The notes below the pieces were generated by a model. That model ran no database searches. It was given only the letters and a program-made list of their open reading frames with translations, and was not told the origin of the DNA. This document shows, piece after piece, positions 35,701-47,396 of a DNA stretch of 64,000 nucleotides (position 1 is its first letter; each line of letters starts with the position of its first letter). Position numbers and translations under genes: made by a program. The stretch is from Phlebopus portentosus (taxonomy: Eukaryota; Basidiomycota; Agaricomycetes; Boletales; Boletinellaceae). Location: positions 1,116,001 through 1,180,000 of the forward strand of contig JAYXKI010000002.1 of the NCBI GenBank assembly GCA_037892935.1, written 5' to 3'.

Positions 35701-36301
35701 TGAGCGCAGACAGGGCCTTGTCTTCTCCGAAAACCTGACGGACGCTCTGAGTCTTTCCTTCGATTTATCGAATAATGTGTTAGGAGTTACGAGTTCTTCG
35801 AGTTCATCTCGGTTAGGAACCGCTTCCCAGCCCTCTCAGAGACCAAAATCAAAATCACGTTCTGGATGGGCGTCGTTTCTTACCCCGAGGAAAATTAGGC
35901 CACGCGCAGCGTCTCCTCCTAGGTCTGAGTCCCCGACCTCACCACCGAGAGGAAGGACGGTCGAAGCAAGCCCATTTGGGGCGCACTACCGACAAACGAG
36001 TTCAATTACGGTGGAACCACTGGCTGCTCCTATACCTACATCTGGACCTTGGGCACCAGCGCAACTAGCGACATTCAATGCAGACGAACAAGATGTATTC
36101 GGAGCATCCGGGCAATGGGAGGAGGAGAAACATTCGGAAAATATATCTTCTCGTTTTCAGGAAGAAGAGGAAGCTGTTAAGACAGTGACCCTTTCACAGC
36201 TGTTGGATAATGTAGTGATTTTGGAGGAGAGCATCAAGGAACTGACTGCAATCGTTCATGCCCGGCGAAGCCTTGGAATGGATTCTCTTCGATATTTGTA
36301 G
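32789..36301 (+). CDS. FHIP-family protein (FTS and Hook-interacting; RAI16-like)
   Basis: Large alpha-helical scaffold. Animal members join the FTS-Hook complex and link early endosomes to dynein. It starts MDYFSKFLRPTSQ, then FHRAWTIIYETLTHPDERQ, VDSLVWESTRTEEG, GTLVRLSEPDRPSGIQLEVL, TVVDLLCLLCSRIRTFREL, MIFFYDKHWYHS, NYLLRFVHREGKIGEFARAG and LLFLMDVAMSPGV. Further on come LDVRMQHHQSIS, FRDLVKRFDSFLAERRQGLV and a long acidic, Ser-rich tail. These blocks follow the RAI16-like domain order. Two one-base frame breaks occur. One is in an A7 run at 34733-34739 (an extra A), between VTTREK and MKRRKSSAMMLLEMD. The other is near 35480-35510 (a missing base), between RRSLRGWLLFGTDG and RYGPVFDDGDDRSIDVS. 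Both look like assembly errors. Confidence 0.82.
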
Positions 36302-36472
36302 TCATGGTTTTATGTCCTCATAGATGCTTTACGATTGCAGAATACCCTAGGATTTAGAATAGCAGTTCAGAAAATGAAATCTATTAAAACTTGGATTTGT
36401 GCACGTGATGCTGGCGTTCGTGACGCGACGCGTCGGGGAACGCGTTTGTCCTACGTACCATATCCATCATGC

Positions 36473-37819
36473 ATGGCAGCTCCCATCATCTTGTGGAACC
36501 CCGAGTTATCGGCTGTTACAGAATCGGATGATGCAGGAAACAAAATCATCAGGACAATTCTTCCGCCGCCGCCTTCATTTGCACCGAGCTATCGAGCGTA
36601 TGATCCAACCCAATCGAGGAACTTTACTCGTGTACCGAGGCTCGCGTCGTTTTGTATTCGAGTCCTTAGTCAGTATCCAGAGCAGCTGCACCAGCTTGGC
36701 GCTATACGTCTTCATTTTCATCCCGAACAAGATGGAACAGACTCTGTCTTGTGTTCAGTGCTGCCGAAATGGAAAACTCCCAACTTCAGCCTCCTTAATG
36801 TGGATCCGCGTTTGTGGGCCACAGTAGTCCAGATATATAGGAATCCTCCCGAAATCCTATCCTCCTATCCCTGTCACCTCTCTGATCCTCATGTACCGCT
36901 CCTCAACCAAATTCCTTGCACTCCTGACTTCGCCCTTCTCACCGTTTTAGATCTGGCAGGTAGCGGAATGTCACGGACGATAACATACTTTCGCTTAAGA
37001 TTCTCCATAATCTCACTGCGCTCGATCTTTCCGGATCTTATGATCTTTCATCCCGCGGAATAATATCGCTATCACGAACGGTTGCCTTCAATGAGGTCGG
37101 CGAGAAACGAGGTCCTTGGATGCTACGTATTTTACGATTGCGATCGTGCCGTAATGTGGACAAAGTCATATTCAATGTTCTCCACTCTTTTCCACTACTG
37201 GCTATTCTTGGTTTGTCTTCCAAGTCCCTGTCGGAAGTCACACGCACTAAACGGACTATTTATAGACTTACGCGAGACGCAATGCAGAGTACAGGACGTG
37301 AAACGACCCTTCTTCTCCGCTGAGGATAATGTGTTCGATATACCATTAATAGATGCGGTCAAATATTTGTCGGAGATGCATAGATTTGTCTTCCCAACCG
37401 AGAATCCCTTCATTCTGTCTCTACAGGAAGAGCCACTTCGATCTACAAACCGTCTATCGGCTCGACCCACTGCCCGTCGTGCCACGACCACAATGCCTAG
37501 TAGACACAACAGTTTTGTCGTCCTTCAGGCTTCTCGGGGTAGCACCAATCCGAGGTGGCGTCAAGAGGAGACAATTCGGATTGGAAACACTGATGCTGAC
37601 GAATTTCTGGAGAGACGGGCCGAAAAGCGGGAACGCGAAAGGATGAGGAATGGAGAGGATATGTATGATGAGCTGTCATATTCTGACGAGGGTTGGGACT
37701 GTTCATGCGAGGAATGCTGCAATTATGAGAGTGACATCTATGCATCTGAGGGTGATGAAGATTCTACAGAGTCTATTAATGATTCGGAATTCGAACTTCT
37801 CTATGTGAGCAATATTTGA
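36473..37819 (+). CDS. leucine-rich-repeat (AMN1/RNI-like) protein with acidic Cys-rich tail
   Basis: Starts MAAPIILWNPELSAVTESDD, 171 bp after the FHIP stop and on the same strand. A first region has RVPRLASFCIRVLSQYPEQL and NPPEILSSYPCHLSDPHVPL. It is followed by leucine-rich repeats: LLTVLDLAGSGNVTDDNILS, LKILHNLTALDLSGSYDLSS, WMLRILRLRSCRNVDKVIFN and LHSFPLLAILDLR. An intron at 37212-37266 lies in the last repeat. The tail is acidic with a Cys cluster (WDCSCEECCNYESD). One base appears missing at about 36968 (GGAATG should read GGAAATG), because the repeat otherwise switches frame in mid-motif. Repeats of this type often sit in F-box or cell-cycle-exit proteins, but I see no F-box. The coding part probably continues into the exons at 37989-38807. 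Confidence 0.65.
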
Positions 37820-37988
37820 AAGCACTCCACCGCAGAGACAAATTCTGAACTGGCTTTTAAGGCACTTCAAGAGTCGATCACGTCGAGAAGTGAAGAAAGA
37901 AATGCAACTACGTCGTCCGAGACAATGACACCTATTTCTGTAAGCTCATCCCTCACGACAGCATATCATCGCGACTAACGTCCTGCCA

Positions 37989-38807
37989 GCGAGTGGAGGA
38001 GCTGCAAACTACGCAGAGAGGCTCAAACGATACCACCGCATCTGTGGATACCTTCTACCAAGAGAAGCGAACTTTGACTACTATACCTTCGCCCAGAAGA
38101 CGTGTATACGGGCATACGATCTAGCGTTGCTTAGGATCCCGCCTGCGTGGCATACATTAGAATCGTTAACTGCGAACGCGGCAAATAATAGCCAGATAGA
38201 TCTGTCGTCTGTAAAACACAGCGATAGAGAGCCCAGGATGGCCGTAAAGAGAAAACGACTAGGAGAAGCGTCCGTGAAGGTCTTACACGCAGAGTTATCA
38301 AAAAGGCGCAGAGGATTATTGACAGTCAACTCGCTTGCTCATGAGCGAACATTGTCTCCCCCGCCATCACCAACGCTGACCGTTTGTGAGTCAAGAGACA
38401 TGAGAGTACAGCGGGAACCGCCTCTAAAGCCAATTTCCAACTTACGGCCTCCACCACGGTCTTCGTTTATCGGTCGACCTCGCCTTAAAATGGAAGCAAC
38501 CATCAAAACAATAGAACGTTCATCTCCAAGACCGGCAGCTCATTTCTCTGGCGTGGTAAAGCAGCGAGTTGCCAAATCTCGAACTATAAGTTTGATCGAG
38601 GGATTTGAGCTGCAAAGCCGAAAGCCTTCCTCAGCGGCAGTCACAGGCGTCCTCATTAAACCTCTAACCTCGAAGGGCTCGGGCGATGAGCGTAGATCCA
38701 ACGGTTCCGCGCACGAGACAGCAAAGAGCTACGAAGACAAAAGAAAGAAAATTGAGGAGAATGGGAAAGTCAGCGGGTTTGATTGGGAGAGGTGGAGAAA
38801 GCGGTAA
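37989..38807 (+). CDS. basic region, probably C-terminal exons of the LRR protein
   Basis: After an AG near 37988 a clean frame reads ANYAERLKRYHRICGYLLPR, EANFDYYTFAQKTCIRAYDL, ALLRIPPAWHTLESLTA, then MAVKRKRLGEASVKVLHAEL and a long basic Ser/Pro region ending GFDWERWRKR at 38807. It has no start codon of its own at its beginning. It most likely belongs to the preceding gene, but I could not find an exact splice between 37800 and 37990 that keeps all frames, so another indel or a separate gene is possible. The region looks nuclear (several KRKR/KRRR patches). No domain is recognised. Confidence 0.5.
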   Translation, partial: ASGGAANYAERLKRYHRICGYLLPREANFDYYTFAQKTCIRAYDLALLRIPPAWHTLESLTANAANNSQIDLSSVKHSDREPRMAVKRKRLGEASVKVLHAELSKRRRGLLTVNSLAHERTLSPPPSPTLTVCESRDMRVQREPPLKPISNLRPPPRSSFIGRPRLKMEATIKTIERSSPRPAAHFSGVVKQRVAKSRTISLIEGFELQSRKPSSAAVTGVLIKPLTSKGSGDERRSNGSAHETAKSYEDKRKKIEENGKVSGFDWERWRKR

Positions 38808-39013
38808 TGATATACTGTGTAGAATACGTCGTTGTGCTTTGGTCAAATGCTTTGATTCGATCAACTTCTTGTCACTGACTGACATCAATATATGGGATCG
38901 ACATTGAATGATCGCCGGTTTCGAACGAACCAAACCAGCATGTACAGCCACGTCCTATTCTGAATCAGGCTCCTGTTTGAGCCCGCTTCATTCCTTTCAC
39001 CCTAACTGGCAAC

Positions 39014-40216
39014 ATGACCTCACTTGACGAGTCCAACGTTGTCAACGTGCATACGCCCTCCACCTCATTCTCTATAGTCCATTCTTGTAGGTATTTAGCC
39101 ACCCATACTCAATGAGTTAGGATACTCACCGCGTTGCTATGTTATGAAAGTCGCCCAGGATACGCTTCAGGCGCTTTTCAGCAAGCTCGACCGGAAGCTT
39201 AGGAAGACATCGGAGGTCGCAGATGCGTCTCACGTAGGACCAGGATGGGTCAAGTACGACTGGAACGACAACGTATGGAATTTGGATGATGGTAAGTTCG
39301 TTAGGTAGTCCAATCAGATATCGCTCGTCTTATTCTGCAAATAGACTCGGACTATACAATCTTAGCCTGGCGACAAAAGTCTATGCCCCCTGGGTCGGCT
39401 CCCATCGCCACACTGTATTTGCATAAACCCTCCAGTCCCCTACCTTCCCCCCCGGCGTATTGCAACCCTTCTTTCTACGTATTCAAGCGACAGGCTACCC
39501 TATCACCGCCAAAGAAGTCAGCTTCTCGTCCAGGATCTATCAGGAGTGGCAGGTCTCGCAAGAGCATACGCAGCAGCCACAGTGGTTTGGAAGAGGACGA
39601 CGGTCTTCCAAAGTTCAAGAAAGACTTCATCCAATTTCACAACGAGAATGGGGTTCGCACAGTGATGGGGAGCATTGGACCGATTTCGAACGGTAAGTTG
39701 CAATTAGTCATCGCTCAAGCCAGTCTATATGACATGACGTTCCATTTAGTACGAATGCTATTGAAGAATGGGTATAGACATGTATACATCTCCCGCGAAT
39801 TTGCGAAACGTCATGGCTTCATTCCGAAGGACGCCCAACCTGGCATGTATGGCTATGGTGGACTCGTCAAGTAAGCTTATTCTCTGCCGATTCTCCCAAT
39901 CACTAAGCGACGTTTTCTTTTCAAAGCATTGGTCAGTGGCCGATTACTGTAGGCAAGGTAAGCGCGATTGAAAATCCGCATTTCAATGCGATAATGATAA
40001 TTATGACTCGCCACAGACGAAGACAATACAGCCCGTTTATTTATCTGAGAGACGCATTTCGACTGTATTCTGGGGCGCTCATTCATGGAACAGAGAAGCG
40101 TTAAGACTGACCCCACTGACCCAACGAATGTGGTCTGCCTTGATACCGGGGAGAAGCTAGATGTCGAGCTTGTTATTATTCGAGATGGCAATGGTGAAAT
40201 AGTGACTGTCACCTGA
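39014..40216 (+). CDS. conserved fungal protein, possibly retropepsin-like C-terminal domain
   Basis: Starts MTSLDESNVVNVHTPSTSFS. A second exon reads DTLQALFSKLDRKLRKTSEV then WVKYDWNDNVWNLDDD, followed by exons with YTILAWRQKS, FYVFKRQATLSPPKKSA and a Ser/Arg patch. The best-conserved part is C-terminal: VRMLLKNGYRHVYISREFAK, RHGFIPKDAQPGMYGYGGLV, NIGQWPITVG, VYLSEETHFDCILGRSFMEQ, CLDTGEKLDVELVII and GEIVTVT. I recognise this block as shared by many Agaricomycete hypothetical proteins. The LGRSF and LDTGE elements recall retropepsin-like folds, but the active-site DTG/DSG context is not clearly met, so protease activity is not claimed. Introns are short. The exon 1 to 2 junction is approximate. 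Confidence 0.7.
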
Positions 40217-40674
40217 GGCTCTATGCCTGTCTGCTTCAATTTTTTTGTGTACTGTATACCTTTGGTAAGTATACGCGAGCTCTGATGCAATCCCATATGT
40301 ATCTGACGCTACTCCCAGTTGACACTCAATCCTTCCCCATTATCGGACGCGGACGTCTTACTTCTCTGGTTGAGATAAGAATGTATCTTTTTTTCCGCGG
40401 TTGTTTATGTGACAATTGTATTATTGCATTGTACATGCGTATGAGTAAATATACATATTTGTTATCTCCTCTCGTCACGGTTGTGAGTTTTCGGCGTCTG
40501 CTTCCGAAACTTGCCTAATTTGGGTGATCGTAGACCGAGATAAGCCGACCCACACCTGCCTTTTTCTGTCACCACGCTTGGGATATTGGGATGACTCCGT
40601 CCGGGTTGTGCTGTCCTGTTATCCTCCACAACGCCAGCAGGCGACTCTCCCTTGTATCAGCGTCACACTCTACG

Positions 40675-41577
40675 ATGTCGCGCCTTGGCCGCTTGGTGCA
40701 ACCCACAGCGGCCTCTAGGCGCTTCTACTCCATTTTTTCTTCCAAATCGCGTGGTGGACGCTACTTCAATTCCTCGAAATCATCCAAGGTTATCACGCCA
40801 TCAACCTCCAAGCCGACACCTACTGCCAGCGCCAGCGCAGGCACTCCAAGCTCTTCATCACCACCTGAGGGTTCCGACCCCAATTCTGCTGAGGATGTCG
40901 GCACTTCCGTATCGCAACAGAACACGACTGAGGCGCACCATCCCTACACGCCTCACAATTCAGAACCATCTGTTCCAGTCATGTTATCACCATCGATAGA
41001 CTTTGTTCCTACGCGTCCGCATCCTTCTATCAAGCCTAATGAGCTCGTATTGCACCGATTTTTTGCTTTGCACCGACCGTGTCTACTTTTGAATCAACCT
41101 GCAACAGCCCTGTTCGAGTCAGCGCCAACGGAATCGTCGGCGCCTCCTTCAGCTTCAGGATTCACCGCACCTCCGACACCCCTGGGCACCATTGATGACC
41201 CACCCATGGCGTCTCCTGAGGCGGACGCGGATGCTGCCAGACAACTAAGCCGTGCACTCGTGATGAACCGGGTTGGGAATCTAACAGATTGGGAGAATGC
41301 CTTGGCTCGAATGGGCTTGCATGAGGCCACAGAGCCAGTGCGGCCAGTCCCGTCGGAAGTCTCTCTGGATAGTACCAAGAGGAAACGCAGGAAGAAGATG
41401 AAGAAACACAAGTATGTGGTTTCGATTCAGAAATGAAGTTTGCTTGCTGACCGTCTCAAATCTAGGCTAAAGAAGAGGCGAAGGGTATGTCTGATATAAG
41501 CTGGAGTTTGAGATTTGCTGATGTGGGACTTTTCATTCCAGCTTCAACGCGCGAAGCGACTGAGATTAGGCAAGTGA
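40675..41577 (+). CDS. mitochondrial small ribosomal subunit protein mS38 (COX24/AURKAIP1 family)
   Basis: Mitoribosome protein whose C-terminal basic helix binds small-subunit rRNA; yeast Cox24 is needed for translation of mitochondrial mRNAs. The N-terminus MSRLGRLVQPTAASRRFYSI is a clear mitochondrial presequence. It is followed by a long Ser/Pro/Thr-rich variable region. The tail carries the family signature TKRKRRKKMKKHKLKKRRR, then LQRAKRLRLGK. The signature is cut by two small introns (GTATGTGG to CTAG, then GTATGTCT to TTCCAG), so it spans three exons. VMNRVGNLTDWENALARMGL precedes it. Assignment rests on the tail and presequence. Confidence 0.85.
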
Positions 41578-41888
41578 AGGGGAAGGATAACAGGATAGAC
41601 TTGGAGTAACTGCCGGGAATTGATTTTACTTCGTTCTTCATCTGATTCACTCACGAGTTACTGCGCACAAAGACTCTGTAGTTACACAAATCCTAGTTTA
41701 TTCCTAGTCTTATACAGACCAATCAAGTTTATTCCGGTTTTTCTCGAATAATTCCACTCTTTCTGCGAATACCGCGGTGACTTCATCAGAGGCAGCTTAT
41801 GCAATCACTGAAATTTCCAATTCGAGGATTTTGCGGTCAACCCCAAGATTTCGGACTCGCTCTTCCTGCTCCTTCATTCCCGTCCATC

Positions 41889-43390
41889 ATGGCTTCGCTG
41901 GCAAGACTCAGGGCCCCTCTTCGTCGTCGTCTGGTATGTATTAAAGAAAGAGATGTAGTTTCATGTTTATGCTCAACTTCTATTAGCCTCAGTTCGTGCG
42001 AGCGCTGCAAACGTCGGCGGACACGACAAAGCTACATGACGAGCCATCTCATGCAGAACCTTTCACCGTCAAGCTTCACGATGACTCCTTCCATGGATAC
42101 AAGACAGATGTTCCAAGCCTGGAGGTCGAGGTTACCAAAGATATGCTCATTGACATGTACAAAAAGATGAACCTCATGCGACGTATGGAGATGGCTGCAG
42201 ACGGTCTCTACCGCGCTAAGCTTATCCGTGGTTTCTGTCATTTGGCTACTGGTCAGGTACTTCACTCTTTCTTTTTTGATTGTCGGCGTGGTCTTCTTAC
42301 GATTTTGTGTTCGTTCAAAAACAGGAAGCGGTCTCCGTCGGAATGCATAATGCCTTGACTTGGGACGACCTGCTCATCACGTCATATCGCTGCCACCCTT
42401 TCGCCGTGTTACGTGGAGGCAGCGTGAAGGGCGTTATAAGTGAGCTTCTTGGACGTCAGGACGGTATGTCCAACGGCAAGGGTGGGTCCATGCACATCTT
42501 CACCCCGCGTTTCTTCGGTGGCAATGGTATCGTCGGCGCTCAGGTGCCTCTCGGCACTGGTATCTCACTTGCTATGCAGTACTTGGACCGAAAAGTTGCA
42601 ACTTTCACTATGTACGGAGATGGTGCGGCGAATCAGGGACAGGTCTTTGAGTCTTTCAACATGGTACGTTCCCTCTTCCAATTCTACCAATCATGAAACA
42701 GTATTAACCATTTGTACGTCATTTCTCATTACTCAGGCGAAGCTTTGGAACCTTCCAAATATCTTTGTTTGCGAAAATAACAAGTACGGAATGGGCACGT
42801 CCGCGGAACGTGCAGCAATGAACACTGCGTACTACACCCGAGGCGACCAGATTCCAGGCATTCAAGTCAATGGTATGGACATCATCTCCGTCTATCAATC
42901 TGCGAAGTTTGCTCGTGAGTGGGCGCTCTCTGGCAAGGGACCACTCTTAGTCGAATATGTCACCTACCGTTATGGTGGCCATTCGTAAGTAGATGCTCGC
43001 GCATTTGATACAGATAATTCTCACACCCGGATTGATAGAATGTCCGATCCGGGTACGACTTACCGCACGCACGACGAAGTCCAGCGTATGCGCAGCACTC
43101 AGGACCCTATTCGCGGTCTTCAACGCTACATCGACGAATGGGGCCTCGCGACCGAGGAAGAACTCAAGGTCTGCAGCACGTTCATCGCATTCGCGCACAG
43201 ACTCTGACCCAGTTCTTTCTTTATTTAGCAATTCGACAAGGAAGCTAAGGCGGAGGTAGATGCGGCCGTCGAGGAGGCGAAGAAATCGCCGCAGCCGGAC
43301 ATGCACGACTTCTGGACCGATATCTACTACAAGGGTACAGAACCGCCGTTCATGCGCGGTCGGGAGCGCGAGGAAATTCACTATTACTAG
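41889..43390 (+). CDS. PDA1: pyruvate dehydrogenase E1 component subunit alpha, mitochondrial
   Basis: Alpha subunit of the thiamine-diphosphate E1 of the pyruvate dehydrogenase complex in the mitochondrial matrix. A short presequence exon ([15 protein letters not shown]) is followed by [18 protein letters not shown]. Family motifs: [77 protein letters not shown], the ThDP motif [36 protein letters not shown] and the phosphorylation loop [20 protein letters not shown]. The protein ends REREEIHYY. Introns lie after RRRL, TGQ, FNM, GHS and ELK. The length (about 408 residues) is normal for the family. Regulation by PDH kinase at the Ser of GHSMSDPG is expected from family knowledge. Confidence 0.97.
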
Positions 43391-43600
43391 TTCGGCTGAA
43401 CCTAGGACCTATTAATTTCCTTTCGCATAGTATATTAAATCCTGTCCTACTCAGTACTTCGGGTGCAACACATATTCGTAAGATAGACAACGGTTCGCTC
43501 ACATTGCGTGTGCGAGATGAAAATCGATAGCAGGGAACTCAAAAAATTCGGAATATAATAAGAAAGACAGTCAAGAATACAGAAAACAATCAGCTACTCT

Positions 43601-46283
43601 TCAACCATCTTCCTCAATGCCTAAGATTTGTCTAAGCGCAGGCAAGCTACCAAAGGGTCTTTGCGCTCCAAGAATCGTGTTTGCAGCTTCGTACCTATTC
43701 TCGGTCTCCGCACCTCCGTGCACAGTTGCTCATATGCGCCGACGAGTGCACGGAGAGCCGCGCGGTGCACGCGCTCCGCGAGTCGACGATCGAGGAGAGG
43801 AGCAAGTCGCGGTGGGTGCACAACGTCAGGTGAGGTGAGCCACGAGGCGAAGGCGCGCAAAGCGAGAGCGAGTTCTTGGGGTTGCATTGCGCCGATGTGC
43901 GAGAGTGGCTCTCGGGGTTCGGTGTCGGGATTGGAGTCTGAAGAGGATTGCGCGTTGCAGATGGAGATACATTTCGAAAGGGAAGTGTCGCGGAGGATGG
44001 TGTCGAACTGGATAAAAGATATACGTTAATGAGTGACGGGAGGAAGCAAACGAATGAACGAACGTGGTCCGTTATGAGCAGTTCAGCACGGGCGTCGATG
44101 TCGTTTTGAAGCTCGCTTGCTTTAAACTCAGCGAAAGTGTAAGGTCGTACAACACTCTGCCAAATTAGTAGTGTGCACACTTGTCGCAAGAAGAAAGACG
44201 GAAGTATTGACGAACCAACAAATGCGTTAGGCAATTCATCACAAAAACATCCCCGTCCCAATCGCCCTTCTGAGTCGCCCTTGCGTCGCTAACACTCAAG
44301 CACATATTGATAGCCGCATCAACCATCACATCTAAAATGGGTCTGAAGCCCTCACGCAGGTCGTTTTGAGATTCATCGCCCATGAAAGAGGACTTGTACA
44401 CATTCATGAGCTCGCGTAGGACTTGGGTATGGTCCAATAGGGATATCGGGGGTTGAGCGTCTTGGTCGTCCGGCTGGAAGAGCGGTTCAGTAACGGTGAT
44501 GCATTAACGAGATAAAGTTATTATATTTACCAGGATGGTGCGAGCCAGGCTACGGGCTTGTGCCTCGACTGTGTCCATGAAGACTTTGTACGCTTCATCT
44601 GTAATTCTGAATAGCTACGATAAGTCTCAGCTGAAGGGAAGAGTGAATTATTTGCTTACTCATTGAGCGTCTCAGACAGTCCTGCTTTTTCTCCAACAGT
44701 TCGGCGCATGGTGAGATTATAGAACATCAAAAGATTGGCGACTCTGTAAGATGCTATACAGCTCTCCTGGGATCTGACAGTCTGCCTTACTCGCACCTAT
44801 GAGGAATTGAGAATTAGTATTCGACGACATAAAATAATGAGTTAAGTCCTCACTTTCAGAGGATATCTGAGTTTCTCGAGCGAGTTATCCATCAATTCCT
44901 GAATCCACTCTTCTTCTTCACTATCTTCAAACTTCCTCACGCTTCCGACCATCCTCCTTTCTCCTTTCACGCCGAAGAGACCTTCAAGGAACTCGCGTTC
45001 GCCAGCGATTGTTTGGTGAACCCAAGCGAGCATGTCCCCTACGTAGCGCAGTGGATCGTGTGCATGCATCTCGATTGGCCGAGGAAGACCACCCGGACCA
45101 CCTCGAGTGAGGGCATCCATGAAGGCATTGAGGAGGGTGGATTGGCGAGTTTGAGAGAGAACGGAGAGCGCTTCGCTGTACAAATATTAACAATCTAGCG
45201 TTCGAACATCGGAGGGTACAAGAAAGAGATTTACCTAAGGAGCTCTGGCTTCTTTCTGAGCCATCTTACAGCCTCGATCATTAAAGGCGTAACTTCCAGC
45301 AATGCATCTCGAACGAACTGACGGAATTCGAGTGAGCACCACCGGGCAAGTTTATCGTAGCCTTCTTCCACTTGTCTGGAAGTCGCAGCTATAATCTCCA
45401 CTCTGAATTGGATGTTAATGGTAATGAGCTTTGTGAAGTAGAAGAAAAATAAACGGACCAACCCAGCTTTGGTAGGACCGTCCTGCCCACTCATAAGGAC
45501 GCTCGAATCAGCGATGATTCGTTCTGCTTTTTGCATTGCTCGGAGGAATGTGCTATCGATCTGAATATCCCTTGACTGCAATAAATCCGATTCTTCTCCC
45601 GTCAGGGCAAAGTGGGAGAGGAAGGCGTCGACGGCCATTTGTTGCTCGTTGACAGCATGTCTAGGTTTAAGATGAACATTCAAGCACCGGTTGAAGGGAG
45701 CAAGTGACTAGCTCACCGAGTGGCACGAAGCCCACCGGCTCTTTCGAGTAAAGACCTGCATGCTTCGTTCGTAGATCGTAACTGTTCTTGAGCTTCATCG
45801 CACCGGACATGCATCGCGTCGATGTGCTCTTGCAGGACGTCTAAATGCTTGATTTATTTTTAAAATTTACATAAGACAGTCAACTACGCGGCTTCTCACC
45901 TTGTCTACCTGTTGGAAAGCACGGACAAATTGTCGACTTCCTTGAGCAAGCTTCAGCTCTGCATCACGACGCAGATTCTTCCGAGCACGGGCGGCAGTAC
46001 CAGAGCTCGTCAAAGCGTGTCGTCCGCCAAGTTTGGGCTCCAGATCAAACATAGAAGCTTCATCTTCCTCGGCGAGGGACTTTACTTCTCTCTCTACGGC
46101 TTTACCCTTGGTAGTAGATTCCGGAGCTTTGTAAAGTTCGGATACAGTCTCAAGGGCTTCACGGATGGCTGGGTCATCATAATTTGTACCAAGTACCTTA
46201 TAGAGACGAACAGAGATTGGATTTCGTGCAGAGGATTTCGATTTCTCGTCTAGAGATGTACTCGAAGAGTAGCTTGACTGCAT
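43601..46283 (-). CDS. COG6: conserved oligomeric Golgi complex subunit 6
   Basis: Subunit of the COG tether for intra-Golgi retrograde vesicles, needed to keep glycosyltransferases in place. From 46283 (MQSSYSSSTSLDEKSKS) it reads NPISVRLYKVLGTNYDDPAI, REALETVSEL, ARKNLRRDAELKLAQGSRQF, AFLSHFALTGEESDLLQSRD, YDKLARWCSLEFRQFVRDAL, then HAHDPLRYVGDMLAWVHQTI, AGEREFLEGLFG and FLERKDP or its shifted version. The opening RLYKVL and the HDPLRYVGDMLAW block are Cog6 signatures. Near the C-terminus the frame changes: EVRRPR in one frame, then ENRYEAANTILGAQRPFGSL and RQILGIEEDG in the next. One base near 43720 seems wrong. The restored end at 43601 resembles other Cog6 ends better than the unshifted stop near 43621. 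Confidence 0.9.
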
Positions 46284-46574
46284 ACCAACGCCGGCTGGTC
46301 TGTCTATGGACGCGTTTACGATACGCGTGCGTGGTGAAGAGCAGATCGACGGTGATCATCGGAACAAGGAGTGGTTCTCGTGATCCTTCCCCCACGTGAT
46401 TATCGGATCAGGAGCACCGACTCCGAGTCTGGCTACTGAATTCAGACAGACCAGACCTCAGTCAGTCAGTCTCAGCTCAGCGGCAGTGACTTCTGGTACC
46501 TCCAATAAATGCTTGTCTTACGGTCGCACAATTCCGTCACCGCCCTTTCTCTCCACCTGCCCCACCCCCGCATT

Positions 46575-47396
46575 ATGTCCATCTCCTACGCAGAGGCTGC
46601 CGCGCTCCGCAAAGCTGCTCAGCGAGCTGGAAGGCCTCGTGCGTTGCGGCCGAGGTCTACCGCGCCCGAGGCTTCTACGACGCATACGAATCCTGGCTCG
46701 TTACATAGGGAACAGCCTGATCCGATTCAATTCTCGAGAGTCGCGAAACCTGGTGCTTACTACGAACGACCTCGGATAAAGCGTGATTTGCCTACAGTGA
46801 CTGTCAGTACATCATCTTCACATCATTGTCGCGATACTGACGGAAAGCCGTTGGATTGCTAGTCTCCTTGGATTGGTCTTGCAGCGTTCGGACTCGTCGG
46901 AGTTGCCGGCTGGGGTGTCTTCCTAGCGTACTCGACGAACCAAGAACGATTATCTAGCTCTGTCGTGCGTCAGATACTGCAGAATCTTCGTACAAGTCCG
47001 TTGGTACGGGAAGCTCTGGGAGATGGTGTACGGCCAGAACCAGCCTGGTTTCTGAATGGCGAACCATGGGTTAATGGCTCGGTGGGCAGCACAATACATC
47101 GGAGTCTTGCACTATTCTCATGTTATATGGATGGTTTCAGATAAACATGCTGCAAGGCAACGTCGATTTCAGCATGCGCGTGAAAGGTTCGAAGGGTGCG
47201 GGAACTCTGTACTTCACGAGTATCCGACGAGAGAAGGGCAGTGCTTTTGAAATTCGTAAGTCACGCATGAAAAACTCTATGGGCTTCCGTGAGTCTAACC
47301 GTCGACGATTCTGCTTTTCTTTCGCTAGTCCGATATAAGATCATCTGCGACGACAAGACTGTGATCAACTTGCCAACAAGCGTTTCTCCACAGTGA
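46575..47396 (+). CDS. COA1: cytochrome c oxidase assembly factor 1 homologue
   Basis: Coa1-type inner-membrane protein that takes part in early cytochrome oxidase assembly (Cox1 maturation). Exon 1 begins MSISYAEAAALRKAAQRAGR, a basic presequence-like start, and ends KRDLPTVT at a GTCAGT donor. Exon 2 starts SPW and continues IGLAAFGLVGVAGWGVFLA, one membrane span, then QILQNLRTSPLVREALGDGV and WFLNGEPWVNGS. Exon 3 is INMLQGNVDFSMRVKGSKGA then GTLYFTSIRREKGSAFEI. Exon 4 is RYKIICDDKTVINLPTS and stops at 47396. The pattern of one span, RTSPLVREALGDGV, G-v-DFS-vKG-kGaGtLyFtSiR and a short C-terminal strand is the COA1 family. All phases match. Confidence 0.88.

Noticed and set aside
37082..37819. 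Independent short gene after the LRR region
   Set aside because: The frame joins to the preceding repeats once a missing base near 36968 is assumed, so it is the same gene.
42947..43381. Long minus-strand open frame opposite PDA1
   Set aside because: It is the antisense shadow of the pyruvate dehydrogenase exons, which have family motifs and splice signals on the plus strand.
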